Shown here: positions 54,315 to 63,583 of the stretch, in pieces
Numbering within the stretch: position 1 is the stretch's first letter
Layout: each line of letters begins with the position of its first letter
Made by a program: the position numbers and the translations under genes
The notes under the pieces: model-generated
Told to the model about the DNA's origin: nothing
The model's input: the letters and a program-made list of their open reading frames with translations, nothing else
Databases searched by the model: none
DNA from: Laspinema palackyanum D2a
Lineage (GTDB): Bacteria > Cyanobacteriota > Cyanobacteriia > Cyanobacteriales > Laspinemataceae
Reading direction: 5' to 3'
Length of the DNA stretch: 64,000 nt
Assembly: GCA_025370845.1 (NCBI GenBank)
Contig: JAMXFF010000002.1
Span: forward strand, 274,342 to 338,341

Positions 54315-55624
54315 AAACTTACTCAAACTTAATTGTATGATGTTTAGTTCCTAGCTTGGATCTTCGCAGACCTTTCCATCACTAGGCTTACACGGCTGAA
54401 CTATCCGCGTTTTCCAAATTAATTGAGGCATTTAAGTCACGATCAATTGAGAGGTGACAGTTCGGACAGTCATACTGTCTTTTGTCTAGGGGCATTTTTT
54501 GTCGTTGTCCACAGTTGGAACAGATCTGTGAACTGGGATACCACGGGTCAATCAGCGTTAATTTGCTCCCATACCACCCGCATTTGTACTCAATCTGGCG
54601 ACGGAACTCATAAAAACCCCCATCCGCAATAGCGCCAGCCAGCTTATGATTTTTGAGCATCCCTGACACATTTAAGTCTTCAATTTTTACTTCACCGTGG
54701 TTTTTGGCTAAGTAAGTTGTTAACTTATGTAAATGGTCGGCTCTAATATTGGCGATGCGTCGGTGAGCTTTCGCTAACTTGAGTTTAGTTTTTTCTCGGT
54801 TTTTACCTCCTTTTTGACGGCGACTTAGCTCTTTCTGGAGTTTGGCTAATTTTTTCTTGGCCTGACGATAGGCTTTTGGGTTGGGATAGGTTTTTCCATC
54901 GCTCAGGGTGGCCAGAGTTTTGATTCCTAAATCTACCCCAATCCGCTCTCTTACTTTGGGAGTCGCCTGGGGTTCCACATCAATTTTGAAGGAAATATAC
55001 CAGTCTCCTGCCCGTTTACTAATCGTGACGTTTTTGGGATTGACTGGGGGTAACTCTTCATGGCTTTTTACCCAACCAATCCGAGGTAGCTTCACCCAAT
55101 AACCCAAAATGTTAATGCTTCCTTCCAGGTAAAAACTATCCTTGATGTTCTTTTTCTTAAACTTGGGGAAACCTGTCCCTTTAACTTGCCAAACTCGCTT
55201 AAACGCTTTATTTAGGTTACGCAACGCTTCTTGAGGGCTACATTTAGATACCTCATAGTACCAAGGATTTTGACTTTTGACCTCGGCTACTAATCTTTTG
55301 TGTAAGTCTATGGCGCTTGGGAGTCTACCTCCGGCTTCTGCTATTTCCTTACAGGTAGCGAGTCCCCAATTCCAAGCGTGTCGAGCGACTCCGGCGTGCT
55401 TATTCATGAGCGTTCGTTGTCGGTTATTTAAGTCTAGCTTGGTCTTAAAGCTCTTCACTGACTTTTTTCACTCCTCAACAATCTTTTTGTTTGGGTGACC
55501 TCACGCTACCATAAAGACTAGCAGAAAACAATGGAGATGGTGATCCTCTTGCCGCGATTTTTGCGGCTGAGGTCATCCCAAACCTACTCATCTCCTTATG
55601 ATAGCATCAAAAATGAGTAAGTTT
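54315..55624 (-). mobile_element. TnpB-only IS200/IS605-type element
   Basis: About 1.3 kb carrying one transposase-like gene. AAACTTACTCA at 54315-54325 is the reverse complement of TGAGTAAGTTT at 55614-55624, giving possible boundaries. Between 55490 and 55582 a 14-bp arm pair with one bulge (TTTGGGTGACCTCA) encloses GCCGC/GCGGC. Beyond the other side, GCTATAA/TTATAGC (54265-54290) makes a hairpin that may belong to the element end. No TnpA (Y1) gene is present, so it cannot transpose on its own. The exact ends need comparison with an empty site. Confidence 0.6.
54388..55458 (-). CDS. tnpB: TnpB (OrfB) RNA-guided nuclease-family protein
   Basis: A 356-residue full-length TnpB, ancestor-type of Cas12. 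The RuvC-like acids are intact: D176 in GVDLGIKT, E260 in KIEDLNVSGM, and the DRDLNAS motif (339-345) with the third acid. The zinc ribbon has C313, C316, C331, C334. The N-terminal part has the WED/helical layout (NRQRTLMNKHAGVARHAWNWGL). It should be active if its guide RNA is made; TnpB uses an RNA from the 3' end of its own gene and beyond, here the 54388 side. It lies between recA and xseA on the minus strand. Confidence 0.9.
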   Translation of the reverse strand: MKSFKTKLDLNNRQRTLMNKHAGVARHAWNWGLATCKEIAEAGGRLPSAIDLHKRLVAEVKSQNPWYYEVSKCSPQEALRNLNKAFKRVWQVKGTGFPKFKKKNIKDSFYLEGSINILGYWVKLPRIGWVKSHEELPPVNPKNVTISKRAGDWYISFKIDVEPQATPKVRERIGVDLGIKTLATLSDGKTYPNPKAYRQAKKKLAKLQKELSRRQKGGKNREKTKLKLAKAHRRIANIRADHLHKLTTYLAKNHGEVKIEDLNVSGMLKNHKLAGAIADGGFYEFRRQIEYKCGWYGSKLTLIDPWYPSSQICSNCGQRQKMPLDKRQYDCPNCHLSIDRDLNASINLENADSSAV

Positions 55625-55688
55625 AAAAAACTTTAGGTAGAAATTTAAACCCTGTTTCCAGCCCTGCTTACCCCCAAAAGAACTGTTC

Positions 55689-56921
55689 ATGAATGAGTCA
55701 AACACCTATCAAATGCTGACGGATACGGCCCTATCGGTGGCTGGATTGACTGCCTACATCCAAGAGTTGTTGGAGTTGGATACGCAACTGCGGCAAGTCT
55801 GGGTGATGGGGGAGGTTTCGAGTGCCAATCACCATCGCAGTGGGCTGTTTTTCACGTTGCAGGAACCGGATGGGAGTGCGACGATTCGCTGTGTGGTTTG
55901 GAATTCGCAGCTTGAAAAATTGGTGCAGACGCCTTCAAGGGGGGAGCAAATTTTGGTTTTGGGTAGTATTCGGATGTATCCGAAGCGGGGAGAGTATCAG
56001 CTAACGGTGTGGCAGGGGTTTCCGGCAGGGGAAGGGTTGCAGGCCCTGCGATACCGCCAGTTGCGATCGCGCTTGGAAGCGGAAGGGTTATTTGATGCTG
56101 ACCGAAAGCGCCCCTTACCTCGTCATCCGCAGATTATCGCGGTGGTGTCGTCTCCCCAGGCAGCAGCATGGGGGGATATTCAGCGAACGCTCAATCAGCG
56201 TTATCCGGGATTGCGGGTGTTGCTATCTCCGGCAACGGTTCAGGGGGAATTGGCCCCGGCTTCGATTGCTTCGGCGATCGCCCGGGTGGAGGCGGATCAT
56301 CGCGCTGAGGTGCTGATTTTGGCCCGGGGTGGGGGCGCTTCGGAGGATTTGGCTTGTTTTAATGATGAACGAGTAGTCAGGGCAATTTCCGAATGTTCGA
56401 TTCCGGTGATTACGGGAATTGGACATGAACGAGATGAATCTCTGGCGGATTTAGTGGCGGATGTTAGAACGTCCACTCCCACTGCTGCGGCTGAAATTGT
56501 GGTGCCAGAATTGGCGAGTTTGTATGTAGAACATCGGTCCCGGGTGGAACGGGTGAAAGCGACGATGGTTGAGCAGATGGCGCAGGAAGTTGAAGGGATT
56601 AATCAGTTGCGATCGCGGTTGTATCGGTTACCGTTAGAACGACAGATTAAGGAAGATTGGCAATCTCTGCAATGGCTACAAAAAAGGCTGGTGCAAGCGA
56701 CGTTAAAACAAGGCGATCGGGCGCAACAGCGTTGTGAGTTGTTACGGCAAAAGTTAGGAACGTTGGACCCGCAAAAGGTGTTACAACGGGGCTATGCGGT
56801 GTTGAAGAAAGAGGATGGGGCGATCGCACGCAGTAGCAGTGACTTAGTGCCCGGGGAGGAGGCAGTCGTGCAACTGGCTCAAGGTCAGGTGAAGGTGCAA
56901 ATTACGGAGATTTTGGAGTAA
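55689..56921 (+). CDS. xseA: Exodeoxyribonuclease VII large subunit
   Basis: A 410-residue XseA: N-terminal OB-fold (about 12-110; SVAGLTAYIQELLELDTQLRQVWVMGEVSSANHHRSGLFFTL), central catalytic region (about 130-330; GGGASEDLACFNDERVVRAI and VITGIGHERDESLADLVADVRTSTPTAAAE) and a helical C-terminal coiled coil with RGYAVLKKEDG at the end. It degrades single-stranded DNA together with XseB. The small subunit gene xseB, often downstream, is not in this window, so it must be elsewhere. Confidence 0.95.
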   Translation: MNESNTYQMLTDTALSVAGLTAYIQELLELDTQLRQVWVMGEVSSANHHRSGLFFTLQEPDGSATIRCVVWNSQLEKLVQTPSRGEQILVLGSIRMYPKRGEYQLTVWQGFPAGEGLQALRYRQLRSRLEAEGLFDADRKRPLPRHPQIIAVVSSPQAAAWGDIQRTLNQRYPGLRVLLSPATVQGELAPASIASAIARVEADHRAEVLILARGGGASEDLACFNDERVVRAISECSIPVITGIGHERDESLADLVADVRTSTPTAAAEIVVPELASLYVEHRSRVERVKATMVEQMAQEVEGINQLRSRLYRLPLERQIKEDWQSLQWLQKRLVQATLKQGDRAQQRCELLRQKLGTLDPQKVLQRGYAVLKKEDGAIARSSSDLVPGEEAVVQLAQGQVKVQITEILE

Positions 56922-56974
56922 TGTTTTATTGAAGCATCGGGTAGGTTTCTGGAGGCATAGCCTCGAATTGTGCA

Positions 56975-56995
56975 TGACTTGGCTCTGCCAAGTCA
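56975..56995. repeat. TGACTTGGC hairpin repeat, locus 4
   Basis: TGACTTGGC-tct-GCCAAGTCA, a perfect 9-bp hairpin of the same family as 39473-39496, between convergent xseA and the cyclase gene. Confidence 0.75.
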
Positions 56996-57037
56996 CGAGG
57001 TGAGAGGTGGTCGGGTACTTACTATGTACTCCTCCCC

Positions 57038-59017
57038 CTACATCAAAACCTGATAGATATTTACGGGCTGTTCTCGACCTTTTAATTGGACGCTCCCGAT
57101 ACATTGGGTGGGAAATTGTCCTTGGATATAATGATAAGTTTCTTCTCCGATTAAAATCCGACAAATCCCCCCATCTAAGGTTTTATCGTAACTTTCCAAG
57201 CGGGCGGCGATGTTGACTGTATCTCCTAGTACGGTATAATTTAACCGTTGGCGAGAGCCGAGACTCCCGGCGAAGACTGTGCCGGTGGAGATGCCGACAC
57301 GCATGGCGACGGTGGGACGACCTTGAGCTTGCCATTGTTGATTGAGCGATCGCAATTTTTTCCCCATCGCGACTGCACAAGCTACAGCGGCGATCGCATC
57401 TCCGGCCATTTCATCTGATCGGGTCCGGGGAATCGGCACCCCAAACACCGCCATAATGGCATCTCCAATAAATTTATCTACGACCCCATCATGGTCTAAC
57501 ACAATCCCTGACATGGCTTTCATATACTCATTTAGCCACAGCATTAAGGTTTGGGCGTCGCTTTGTTCCGTAATTCGGGTAAACCCTTGCAGGTCAGTAA
57601 ATAGCACTGTTGCGGTCATTTGCTGCCCTAAAATCTGCCCTTCTTTGAGTAATTCATGACGACTATTCCACACCGCTTGAGCAATTTTTGGGGAAACGTG
57701 CTGACCCAACAAATTCATCACGGTTTGGCGGTTTTCACTTTCGATATAAGCGGTATAGCCGACCATTGCCACCGCTGAAGTGATTAAGGCCATTAAGGGG
57801 GGGACAATGGGTATCCACCATCCCGCTAAAAAGATTAAAAAGCCTCCGCCAATCGACCCACAGGAGACTAGGGCGAGAAGCATAATTTTGGAACGAATTC
57901 GCAAGAATCTCCAGCCTAATATTGCCCCCACCCCAGACCATAGGAAAATCCAGAACCCCTCCACTGAATCGGACCAAACGGCGATGGACCGTCTTCCCTC
58001 CAGCGCCCCACTTAATAACTGGGTCACTGCATCTGCATGAACTTCTACCCCTGCCGGTGCGGTGAGATAGCTATTGCTATAAGAAGTAAAAAATTTATCT
58101 TTAAGACTGGCGGCAGTAGAGCCAATTAAGACAATGCGATCGCGAAAAAAATCCGGGGAAATCTGGTTTTCTAAAACAGCAGTCATAGACACTGTATCAA
58201 AAACATGGCAATGTTGTATCCAACTTCGGCACAGATGATTACGGGGGTTGAATAAAATTTGAATCCCTCCGGCATCGACGCCTATATAACCGCCATCATT
58301 TGCAGTTAAGCGGACAAACGAGGTTTTTCCCAATCCCAGTTTATACCGTTCCCGGTCTAGTAATTCAAATCCGATGCCCTGGGGTTTTAAATACTCTAAC
58401 GCCAATTTTACCGGAAAACTATAAATAGTTTTATTATTTCTATCCTTAACGGACAGTAAAATCCGCCGAACTTTGCCATCACGGTCTAATAGAATATCTG
58501 CCGCCCCCACCTGTCCGAGTTCGCTTAATTGAGTCGGAGGGGCAACAGAATCCCCATAAGCATTTCCGGTTACTTTCTGAATTCCGATTAAGTTCGGCGT
58601 TGAAGCGAACACCTTGGTGAGCTGCTCATGTCCCGGTTCTACGGGGAGGTCCCGATAAATATCGAGTCCAATCACGGCAGGTTCATGACTTTTAATGGTT
58701 TCCAGTAATTGCGCTAACACTTGGTCAGGAATCGGCCAGGTTTTAGCGCGTTGAATGTCCGATTCATTGATGGCAACAATGGCAATCCGCGAATCGGTGG
58801 GTTCCATAGGACGCCACCGAAAAAAGAGGTCAAGGGTGGCCCATTCTAGTAGTTGCAAGACGCCTAAACTTCGCAGGGCAATGGTCAAAATTGCCACGGT
58901 GGGGGCGGTGATGAATATCCCACGCCATTCCCATAAAACCTGCTTAATTTTTTTCGCCGTCACATCGGGAGACTGTCTGATAAAAAATCCGGGTTTGGGT
59001 ACATTTCGATTAAACAT
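57038..59017 (-). CDS. CHASE2-domain class III adenylate cyclase
   Basis: A 659-residue membrane cyclase: N-terminal membrane segment (about 35-55), extracytoplasmic CHASE2 sensor (about 60-340; RIAIVAINESDIQRAKTWPIPD, DRIVLIGSTAASLKDKFFTSY), three membrane helices (about 355-435), then the catalytic domain (about 465-655; VLFTDLQGFTRITEQSD with metal Asp, VDKFIGDAIMAVFG, LGDTVNIAARLE). The K in DKFIGD and D in LGDTVN are the adenine-selecting residues, so it should make cAMP. Next to a DUF928 gene, a pairing frequent in cyanobacteria. The ligand is unknown. Confidence 0.92.
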   Translation of the reverse strand: MFNRNVPKPGFFIRQSPDVTAKKIKQVLWEWRGIFITAPTVAILTIALRSLGVLQLLEWATLDLFFRWRPMEPTDSRIAIVAINESDIQRAKTWPIPDQVLAQLLETIKSHEPAVIGLDIYRDLPVEPGHEQLTKVFASTPNLIGIQKVTGNAYGDSVAPPTQLSELGQVGAADILLDRDGKVRRILLSVKDRNNKTIYSFPVKLALEYLKPQGIGFELLDRERYKLGLGKTSFVRLTANDGGYIGVDAGGIQILFNPRNHLCRSWIQHCHVFDTVSMTAVLENQISPDFFRDRIVLIGSTAASLKDKFFTSYSNSYLTAPAGVEVHADAVTQLLSGALEGRRSIAVWSDSVEGFWIFLWSGVGAILGWRFLRIRSKIMLLALVSCGSIGGGFLIFLAGWWIPIVPPLMALITSAVAMVGYTAYIESENRQTVMNLLGQHVSPKIAQAVWNSRHELLKEGQILGQQMTATVLFTDLQGFTRITEQSDAQTLMLWLNEYMKAMSGIVLDHDGVVDKFIGDAIMAVFGVPIPRTRSDEMAGDAIAAVACAVAMGKKLRSLNQQWQAQGRPTVAMRVGISTGTVFAGSLGSRQRLNYTVLGDTVNIAARLESYDKTLDGGICRILIGEETYHYIQGQFPTQCIGSVQLKGREQPVNIYQVLM

Positions 59018-59194
59018 TAGGGCAGGGGGAGAGGATAAAGAAATCGAAACCGTTAATATTTCAGATTAAATATAGATTCACCCCGATTAGATAGCCAACG
59101 GATCTGAGGATTATTCAATCGGGTTCGGTTGGACCCCACCGGATGGGGGCGATCGAGGATTGATCACCCAGAAGTGTCTCGGATCCGGGTCCGT

Positions 59195-60091
59195 TTATGG
59201 CTGGGTTGGTAGGGGTTTATTTTCCATTTCACAGCATTCTAAAAACGGTTGATTGACCAGAAATTCGAGATTAACAACCTCAGCACTCAACAGTTCATCC
59301 CACCCGATTTTTGCTTCGGTGGAAAAATTAGTGGGCGACTGCTGCATATCGGCTAACAGTTCCAGGGTGGGATACCAAAAGCCATTTTGTCCATAAATTT
59401 CAGCGCGTTCCAGGGGAGTGGCGGCATTTTCCAGGTCCGCCATTAAGCTTGGACTCACATCCATCGGTTGAATCCATCCCGAGACAAACAAATCTGCGGC
59501 GCGATCAGTGGGATCGCACAAGATACTAAAGTACCACCGATAATACTCGCCACTCTTTAAAGATAGCTCCTGAAGGGGAACGGTGAACCGGATAATACCG
59601 GGGGTATTGGTGAGTTCCACCATCATCTGATAAAGCTGTTCTGTCCCCGTCTCATCTTGCAGCACAAATTCCCCTGTGAGGGCTGAAGTCGTGGGCAAAT
59701 AGATAAAAAAGGTGGTGGAATTTCCGGCTGCGGTTAACCCCACCCCAGAGGAAGGCATCACGGCAGTGAGAGGTTCCGAAGGGATCTGGCGATCAATGGG
59801 ACATTTGCCGCGAATTCCATTATTAAGGGGAATCTGGCGCAATGGAGGTTCTATGGGCGGCTGATAAAACCGAGTGCCTCCTGCCGAACCCTGTAAGGGA
59901 GAGGGGTTATCGCTAGGCGGATCCAGAGGGTCCCCTTGGGTGAGCAGTTCCCGGGGTCGGGTTTCGCGGAGGATTTCTCCGGGGGTGGCGCTTGCCTGTA
60001 GCGGTGTTGACAGGCGAGAGACGATGGCGATCGCCACGAAGACGGCGAACCCAACGGGACTTAGAGATAGAGGGGACTTTTGCCCAGGCAT
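59195..60091 (-). CDS. DUF928 protein
   Basis: About 298 residues, exported: signal peptide (about 1-35) and a DUF928 body (FFIYLPTTSALTGEFVLQDETGTEQLY, SGEYYRWYFSILCDPTDRAADLFVSGW, ERAEIYGQNGFWYPTLELLADMQ). I set the start at 60091 (MPGQKSPLS), which has AGGAG upstream; a start at 60118 adds nine residues. The DUF928 role is unknown; it co-occurs with CHASE2 proteins, consistent with an extracytoplasmic partner of such a sensor. Upstream on the same strand as the cyclase, 177 bases apart. Confidence 0.83.
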   Translation of the reverse strand: MPGQKSPLSLSPVGFAVFVAIAIVSRLSTPLQASATPGEILRETRPRELLTQGDPLDPPSDNPSPLQGSAGGTRFYQPPIEPPLRQIPLNNGIRGKCPIDRQIPSEPLTAVMPSSGVGLTAAGNSTTFFIYLPTTSALTGEFVLQDETGTEQLYQMMVELTNTPGIIRFTVPLQELSLKSGEYYRWYFSILCDPTDRAADLFVSGWIQPMDVSPSLMADLENAATPLERAEIYGQNGFWYPTLELLADMQQSPTNFSTEAKIGWDELLSAEVVNLEFLVNQPFLECCEMENKPLPTQP

Positions 60092-60376
60092 AATACAACG
60101 CTCTCCTGTATGAATCAATCCAATTTTAAGCGGGAAATTTGTGCTTTTATGTCTTAGTCTCTCATTTAAGATTTTTTGTTCTCTAAAAAGAAAGGGTAAC
60201 AGGTATTTGGCTTAACATCCCGCCTCTGTAATCCTTAAAAAGGAGAAAGCGATCGCGGAAAAATCGCTTACTTCCCGGTGAACCGGCACTCAAGATATGC
60301 CATAAGGGGGACGCAATGGAGGGACGATTGTGGCTCAAAATGTAAGGCAGTACCGTTGACCCTTGAGCATCCAATT

Positions 60377-61723
60377 ATGTTAAAACACAACCTAATCAAA
60401 GTAAATCTGAGGAGGATGGCTTACCTGGGGGGGTTCCTCTTAGGCGCGATGATGGCGATCGCTTCCCCGGCTTTCGCACAAGAGGAGATGCCGATGCCTC
60501 AACCCTCACCGGCAACGGAGGAGACTGCACCGGGGTTGACTGAACCCTTTTTTGCCGATGTGATTGTGAAAAACCGACCGATTTTTCAAGTCGGCAGTGT
60601 GGGAAATCTCACCGCCCGAGAGCGCGCACAGATTATCAACCGACGCATCAGCAGTTTGCTCGGTCAATCTGAAACCGCCGACTCGATTACCGTTCAGTAT
60701 AATCAGGCCGAAAATTATGCAACCTTGCAAGTCAACAACCGGGTGATTATGACGGTAATCCAGCAGGATGCAGAGGATTTTGGCGTTGCAAATGCTCAAG
60801 TTTTAGCCAATCAGTGGGCGGAGGAATTAAACCAAGCTTTTGATCGTCCTCCCCTGGCGATCGATGTTGCCCAACGCCTCAATGCCACGGTGCGGAATTT
60901 ACTTCAAGATGCCATTGGTAACTTACCCTCGCTGGTGGGAGCATTAATTGTCATCTTATTAACTTGGGGGTTTGCTATTGTTGTCCGTCGGATTGCCTAT
61001 AGTTGGGCGCAAAAAACCGAAGGCGATCACAGTACAGAACTGTTAATTTCTCGGTTAGGTTATGGGGCAATTTGGGTGATAGGTTGGGTGATTGCCTTGG
61101 GCGTTTTAGGGCTAGATTTTGCCGCGTTACTCGGAGCATTAGGACTCACCAGTGTGGCGATCGGTTTTAGTTTGAAAGATGTTTTAAGTAACTACATTGC
61201 CGGAGTGATTCTGCTGGCGGTTCGTCCCTTCCGGATTGGGGACCAGATTGCGATCGGTGACTATGAAGGCACGGTCACCGAAGTGCAACTCCGGGCCACC
61301 ACCATTAAAACCTATGATGGACGGCTGATTTACATCCCCAATCAAGAAGTCTTTTCATCCAGTATTACGAACAATACCGCTTCACCTCGACGACGCACAT
61401 CGGTGATCGTTGGTGTTGATTATGAAGCCGATATCAACCAGGCAAAAGCCGCAATTTTAAAAGCCCTTGAGGAACTTGACTTAGTAGAACCGAGTCCGGC
61501 ACCCGAAGTCCTCGTTCAGGAATTGGCTGCCAGTACGATTAATTTAGAAATTCGCTTTTGGGTGGATTCCCGACGAGCAGAGTTTCTGGAAATGACCTCT
61601 CAGGGCGCTCAAAGGATTAAGGAGGCATTAGACGCTGCCAATATCGAAATGCCGACGGAGATTTATACCCTGACTTTCCGCAATTTGCCTGCGTCGATTC
61701 AGTCCTCTCCACCCCAAGGCTAA
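60377..61723 (+). CDS. MscS-family mechanosensitive channel (small type)
   Basis: About 448 residues: signal peptide (about 1-34), periplasmic region (about 40-180), membrane helices (about 190-300) with LTSVAIGFSLKDVLSNYIAGVILL as the pore helix, and the cytoplasmic cage with FRIGDQIAIGDYEGTVTEVQLRATTIKTYDGRLIYIPNQEVFSS. Start set at 60377; an upstream in-frame ATG at 60278 adds 33 unconserved residues. It is a paralogue of the channel at 33093-34868. Confidence 0.92.
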   Translation: MLKHNLIKVNLRRMAYLGGFLLGAMMAIASPAFAQEEMPMPQPSPATEETAPGLTEPFFADVIVKNRPIFQVGSVGNLTARERAQIINRRISSLLGQSETADSITVQYNQAENYATLQVNNRVIMTVIQQDAEDFGVANAQVLANQWAEELNQAFDRPPLAIDVAQRLNATVRNLLQDAIGNLPSLVGALIVILLTWGFAIVVRRIAYSWAQKTEGDHSTELLISRLGYGAIWVIGWVIALGVLGLDFAALLGALGLTSVAIGFSLKDVLSNYIAGVILLAVRPFRIGDQIAIGDYEGTVTEVQLRATTIKTYDGRLIYIPNQEVFSSSITNNTASPRRRTSVIVGVDYEADINQAKAAILKALEELDLVEPSPAPEVLVQELAASTINLEIRFWVDSRRAEFLEMTSQGAQRIKEALDAANIEMPTEIYTLTFRNLPASIQSSPPQG

Positions 61724-61963
61724 AGCCCGGGAATCACTGATTCAAGCCTCTCTAGTCACCCTAGAAGAGAACGAAGCCGAGGGAGGGTTCGGTCACGTTT
61801 TACTCAGGAAACTCCCCCCGGGGAGATGGAGAGTGATGATGTCCGGGAAGGTTACTGGGAGAGTGAGCAATACCTATCTCCAGACTGATTTAAAGCTAAA
61901 AATTATCGGTTATAACTAACTCATAATAATACGACAGTTTTTAGTCAATTTGGAGATTCAATC

Positions 61964-62617
61964 ATGAGAAAATTTACTCACTCGAACTTACCCGCAGCAT
62001 TTGTGAGTTTATTGGCGATCGCCGGAGGATTACTAACGGGAACTGCCCAAACCGTTGCCGCCTCAACGCCCTCCTGGCAACAAGCACAGGCACAGGCAGC
62101 CCAAAGTTTCTGCCGTCGCACCCTCGCTCCCTCGGGTTTGATTATTCGCCAAGGACCGAATCCCAACAGTCCCCAGGTGGGATTTGTTCCCTCTAACCAA
62201 CAAGTGACCCTAGTCCAAGGATTTCAAGGCATCAAAGGACCCGACGGACGCCAATGGGTCGAAATTGCTGCCCCGGTGCAGGGATATGTATCGAATGGAT
62301 ATGGCAATACCAGCAATTTGGGCTATTGTGTCGAACAAGTGGGAACAACGCCGGTACCCAGTACCGGACCCACCCCGGTTAACTTGTGCCGAGAAGTCAA
62401 TGGCGATCGCGCACCCCGAGGGTTAGCCATTCGCGAAAACCCCTCCCGCCTTTCCGCCTATAAAGGTGGAGTTGATGCGGCTGCACGAGTCACCTTAGTT
62501 GAAAACTATCAACTCGTCCGAGATCTCAATGGCGAACCCCGAGATTGGGTGCAAATTACTTTCCCGATTAATGGTTATATTTCCGCTGACAGTTTAGCCG
62601 TATGTCCCCAAGGTTAA
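61964..62617 (+). CDS. Secreted SH3b-domain protein (paralogue C)
   Basis: A 217-residue exported protein with a signal peptide (about 1-34) and two SH3b repeats: FCRRTLAPSGLIIRQGPNPNS (about 47-110) and LCREVNGDRAPRGLAIRENPS (about 143-212). The second repeat closely matches the third repeat of the 29308-30225 protein (LCREVEGREAPDGLVIRAEP). It closes with a cysteine near the C-terminus. No enzymatic domain. Single gene ended by a very strong hairpin. Confidence 0.85.
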   Translation: MRKFTHSNLPAAFVSLLAIAGGLLTGTAQTVAASTPSWQQAQAQAAQSFCRRTLAPSGLIIRQGPNPNSPQVGFVPSNQQVTLVQGFQGIKGPDGRQWVEIAAPVQGYVSNGYGNTSNLGYCVEQVGTTPVPSTGPTPVNLCREVNGDRAPRGLAIRENPSRLSAYKGGVDAAARVTLVENYQLVRDLNGEPRDWVQITFPINGYISADSLAVCPQG

Positions 62618-62634
62618 TGGGGGTTAACTAGCAT

Positions 62635-62675
62635 AAAATCATCCCTCTTTTTTCTGAAAAAAGGGGGATGATTTT
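62635..62675. terminator. 19-bp hairpin terminator between convergent genes
   Basis: Arms 62635-62653 and 62657-62675 pair over 19 bp (one G-U) around a three-base loop, with A and T runs on both sides, so it can end transcription in either direction for the SH3b and HIRAN genes. Confidence 0.9.
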
Positions 62676-62718
62676 ATAAATTTAACGGCCATTAAATCCC
62701 GCACTAAGTCATAGCATT

Positions 62719-63480
62719 TCAGGATGATTTTAAAACAGCAACGGCTTCGGGTAGCGGTTGATACATTGGACTAGAAAACGGCTGGAACCCTTCCCAGTCA
62801 AGGGTCAGATGACAGAGTAACCGCATTGGCAAAAAGGCGGGTGGCGGATTAACCCGCTCTACGGTAATCGTTACCGCATGAGGATTCTGTTGGAAAACTT
62901 CAAAGATATCCTCTCGCAAATATCTGGGACAGTAACCGACTAAATGAGCATCTTCAGTCCGTAACATCAAGGCAAGGCGATCCAATTCATTTTGGAAGTC
63001 ATGCATCAACAATAGGCGATCGCCAACTTGCAGAGTCAGAATGCGATCGGCACTGGCAGCAGGCAAATATCGTAACCCATGCGTAAAAAAGTAGAGATGA
63101 TACCGTCCGCGATCGTCTAATTCCGGATAGGGAAAGAGGGCAAAATGATCGGTAACCTTGGTCCCCCCACTGCGAGAAAGCATTGCCATTGGGTCATATT
63201 CCGACTCGGGCAGATTTAACCAACTCATATAATCGGGATAATCAGGACGCGATCGTCTTAAAATTCGATTGCAGAAAAAAGGAAAGAGGTTAGGAGATTC
63301 ATAGACCTTTTCTAAATCTGGAAAAGAGAACAATCCTTCAAACCCTGATTTTTTCTGCGCCTCTTTAACCCCTTGAAGATAACGAAATTGATAGGATTCT
63401 CCCGAGTGAGTTAATTGGGCGATCGCGAACCAAGCCCGACTCACTGGATCTTGCCAAGCAATAAACAATTTTTTTAACAT
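62719..63480 (-). CDS. HIRAN-domain protein with HipA-N-like region
   Basis: About 253 residues. The N-terminal half (about 1-95; KKLFIAWQDPVSRAWFAIAQL, YQFRYLQGVKEAQKKSGFEG, SPNLFPFFCNRIL) resembles the N-terminal subdomain of HipA kinases. The second half (about 135-225) is a HIRAN domain: LTLQVGDRLLLMHDFQNELDRLAL and GYCPRYLREDIFEVF. HIRAN binds DNA 3' ends in eukaryotic HLTF; stand-alone bacterial members are uncharacterised. It is immediately downstream of the HipA-like kinase gene on the same strand. I use MLKKLFIAW (63480, AGAGGGG upstream); a start at 63594 would overlap the previous stop by 11 bases. Confidence 0.8.
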   Translation of the reverse strand: MLKKLFIAWQDPVSRAWFAIAQLTHSGESYQFRYLQGVKEAQKKSGFEGLFSFPDLEKVYESPNLFPFFCNRILRRSRPDYPDYMSWLNLPESEYDPMAMLSRSGGTKVTDHFALFPYPELDDRGRYHLYFFTHGLRYLPAASADRILTLQVGDRLLLMHDFQNELDRLALMLRTEDAHLVGYCPRYLREDIFEVFQQNPHAVTITVERVNPPPAFLPMRLLCHLTLDWEGFQPFSSPMYQPLPEAVAVLKSS

Positions 63481-63583
63481 AACCCCTCTTTTAGAGAATT
63501 TCCTGGATTGATGAGGTGCAAGCCTCGAAACAGCTATTCCCTTGTCAAGCACTGAATACAGAAACAATTTGCACCTCAGCAGA

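Noticed and set aside
56922..57037. xseB downstream of xseA
   Set aside because: The gap to the next gene is only 116 bases and contains a hairpin repeat, too short for xseB.
61724..61963. Additional gene between MscS and the SH3b gene
   Set aside because: 240 bases without a convincing frame; it looks like the promoter region of the SH3b gene.
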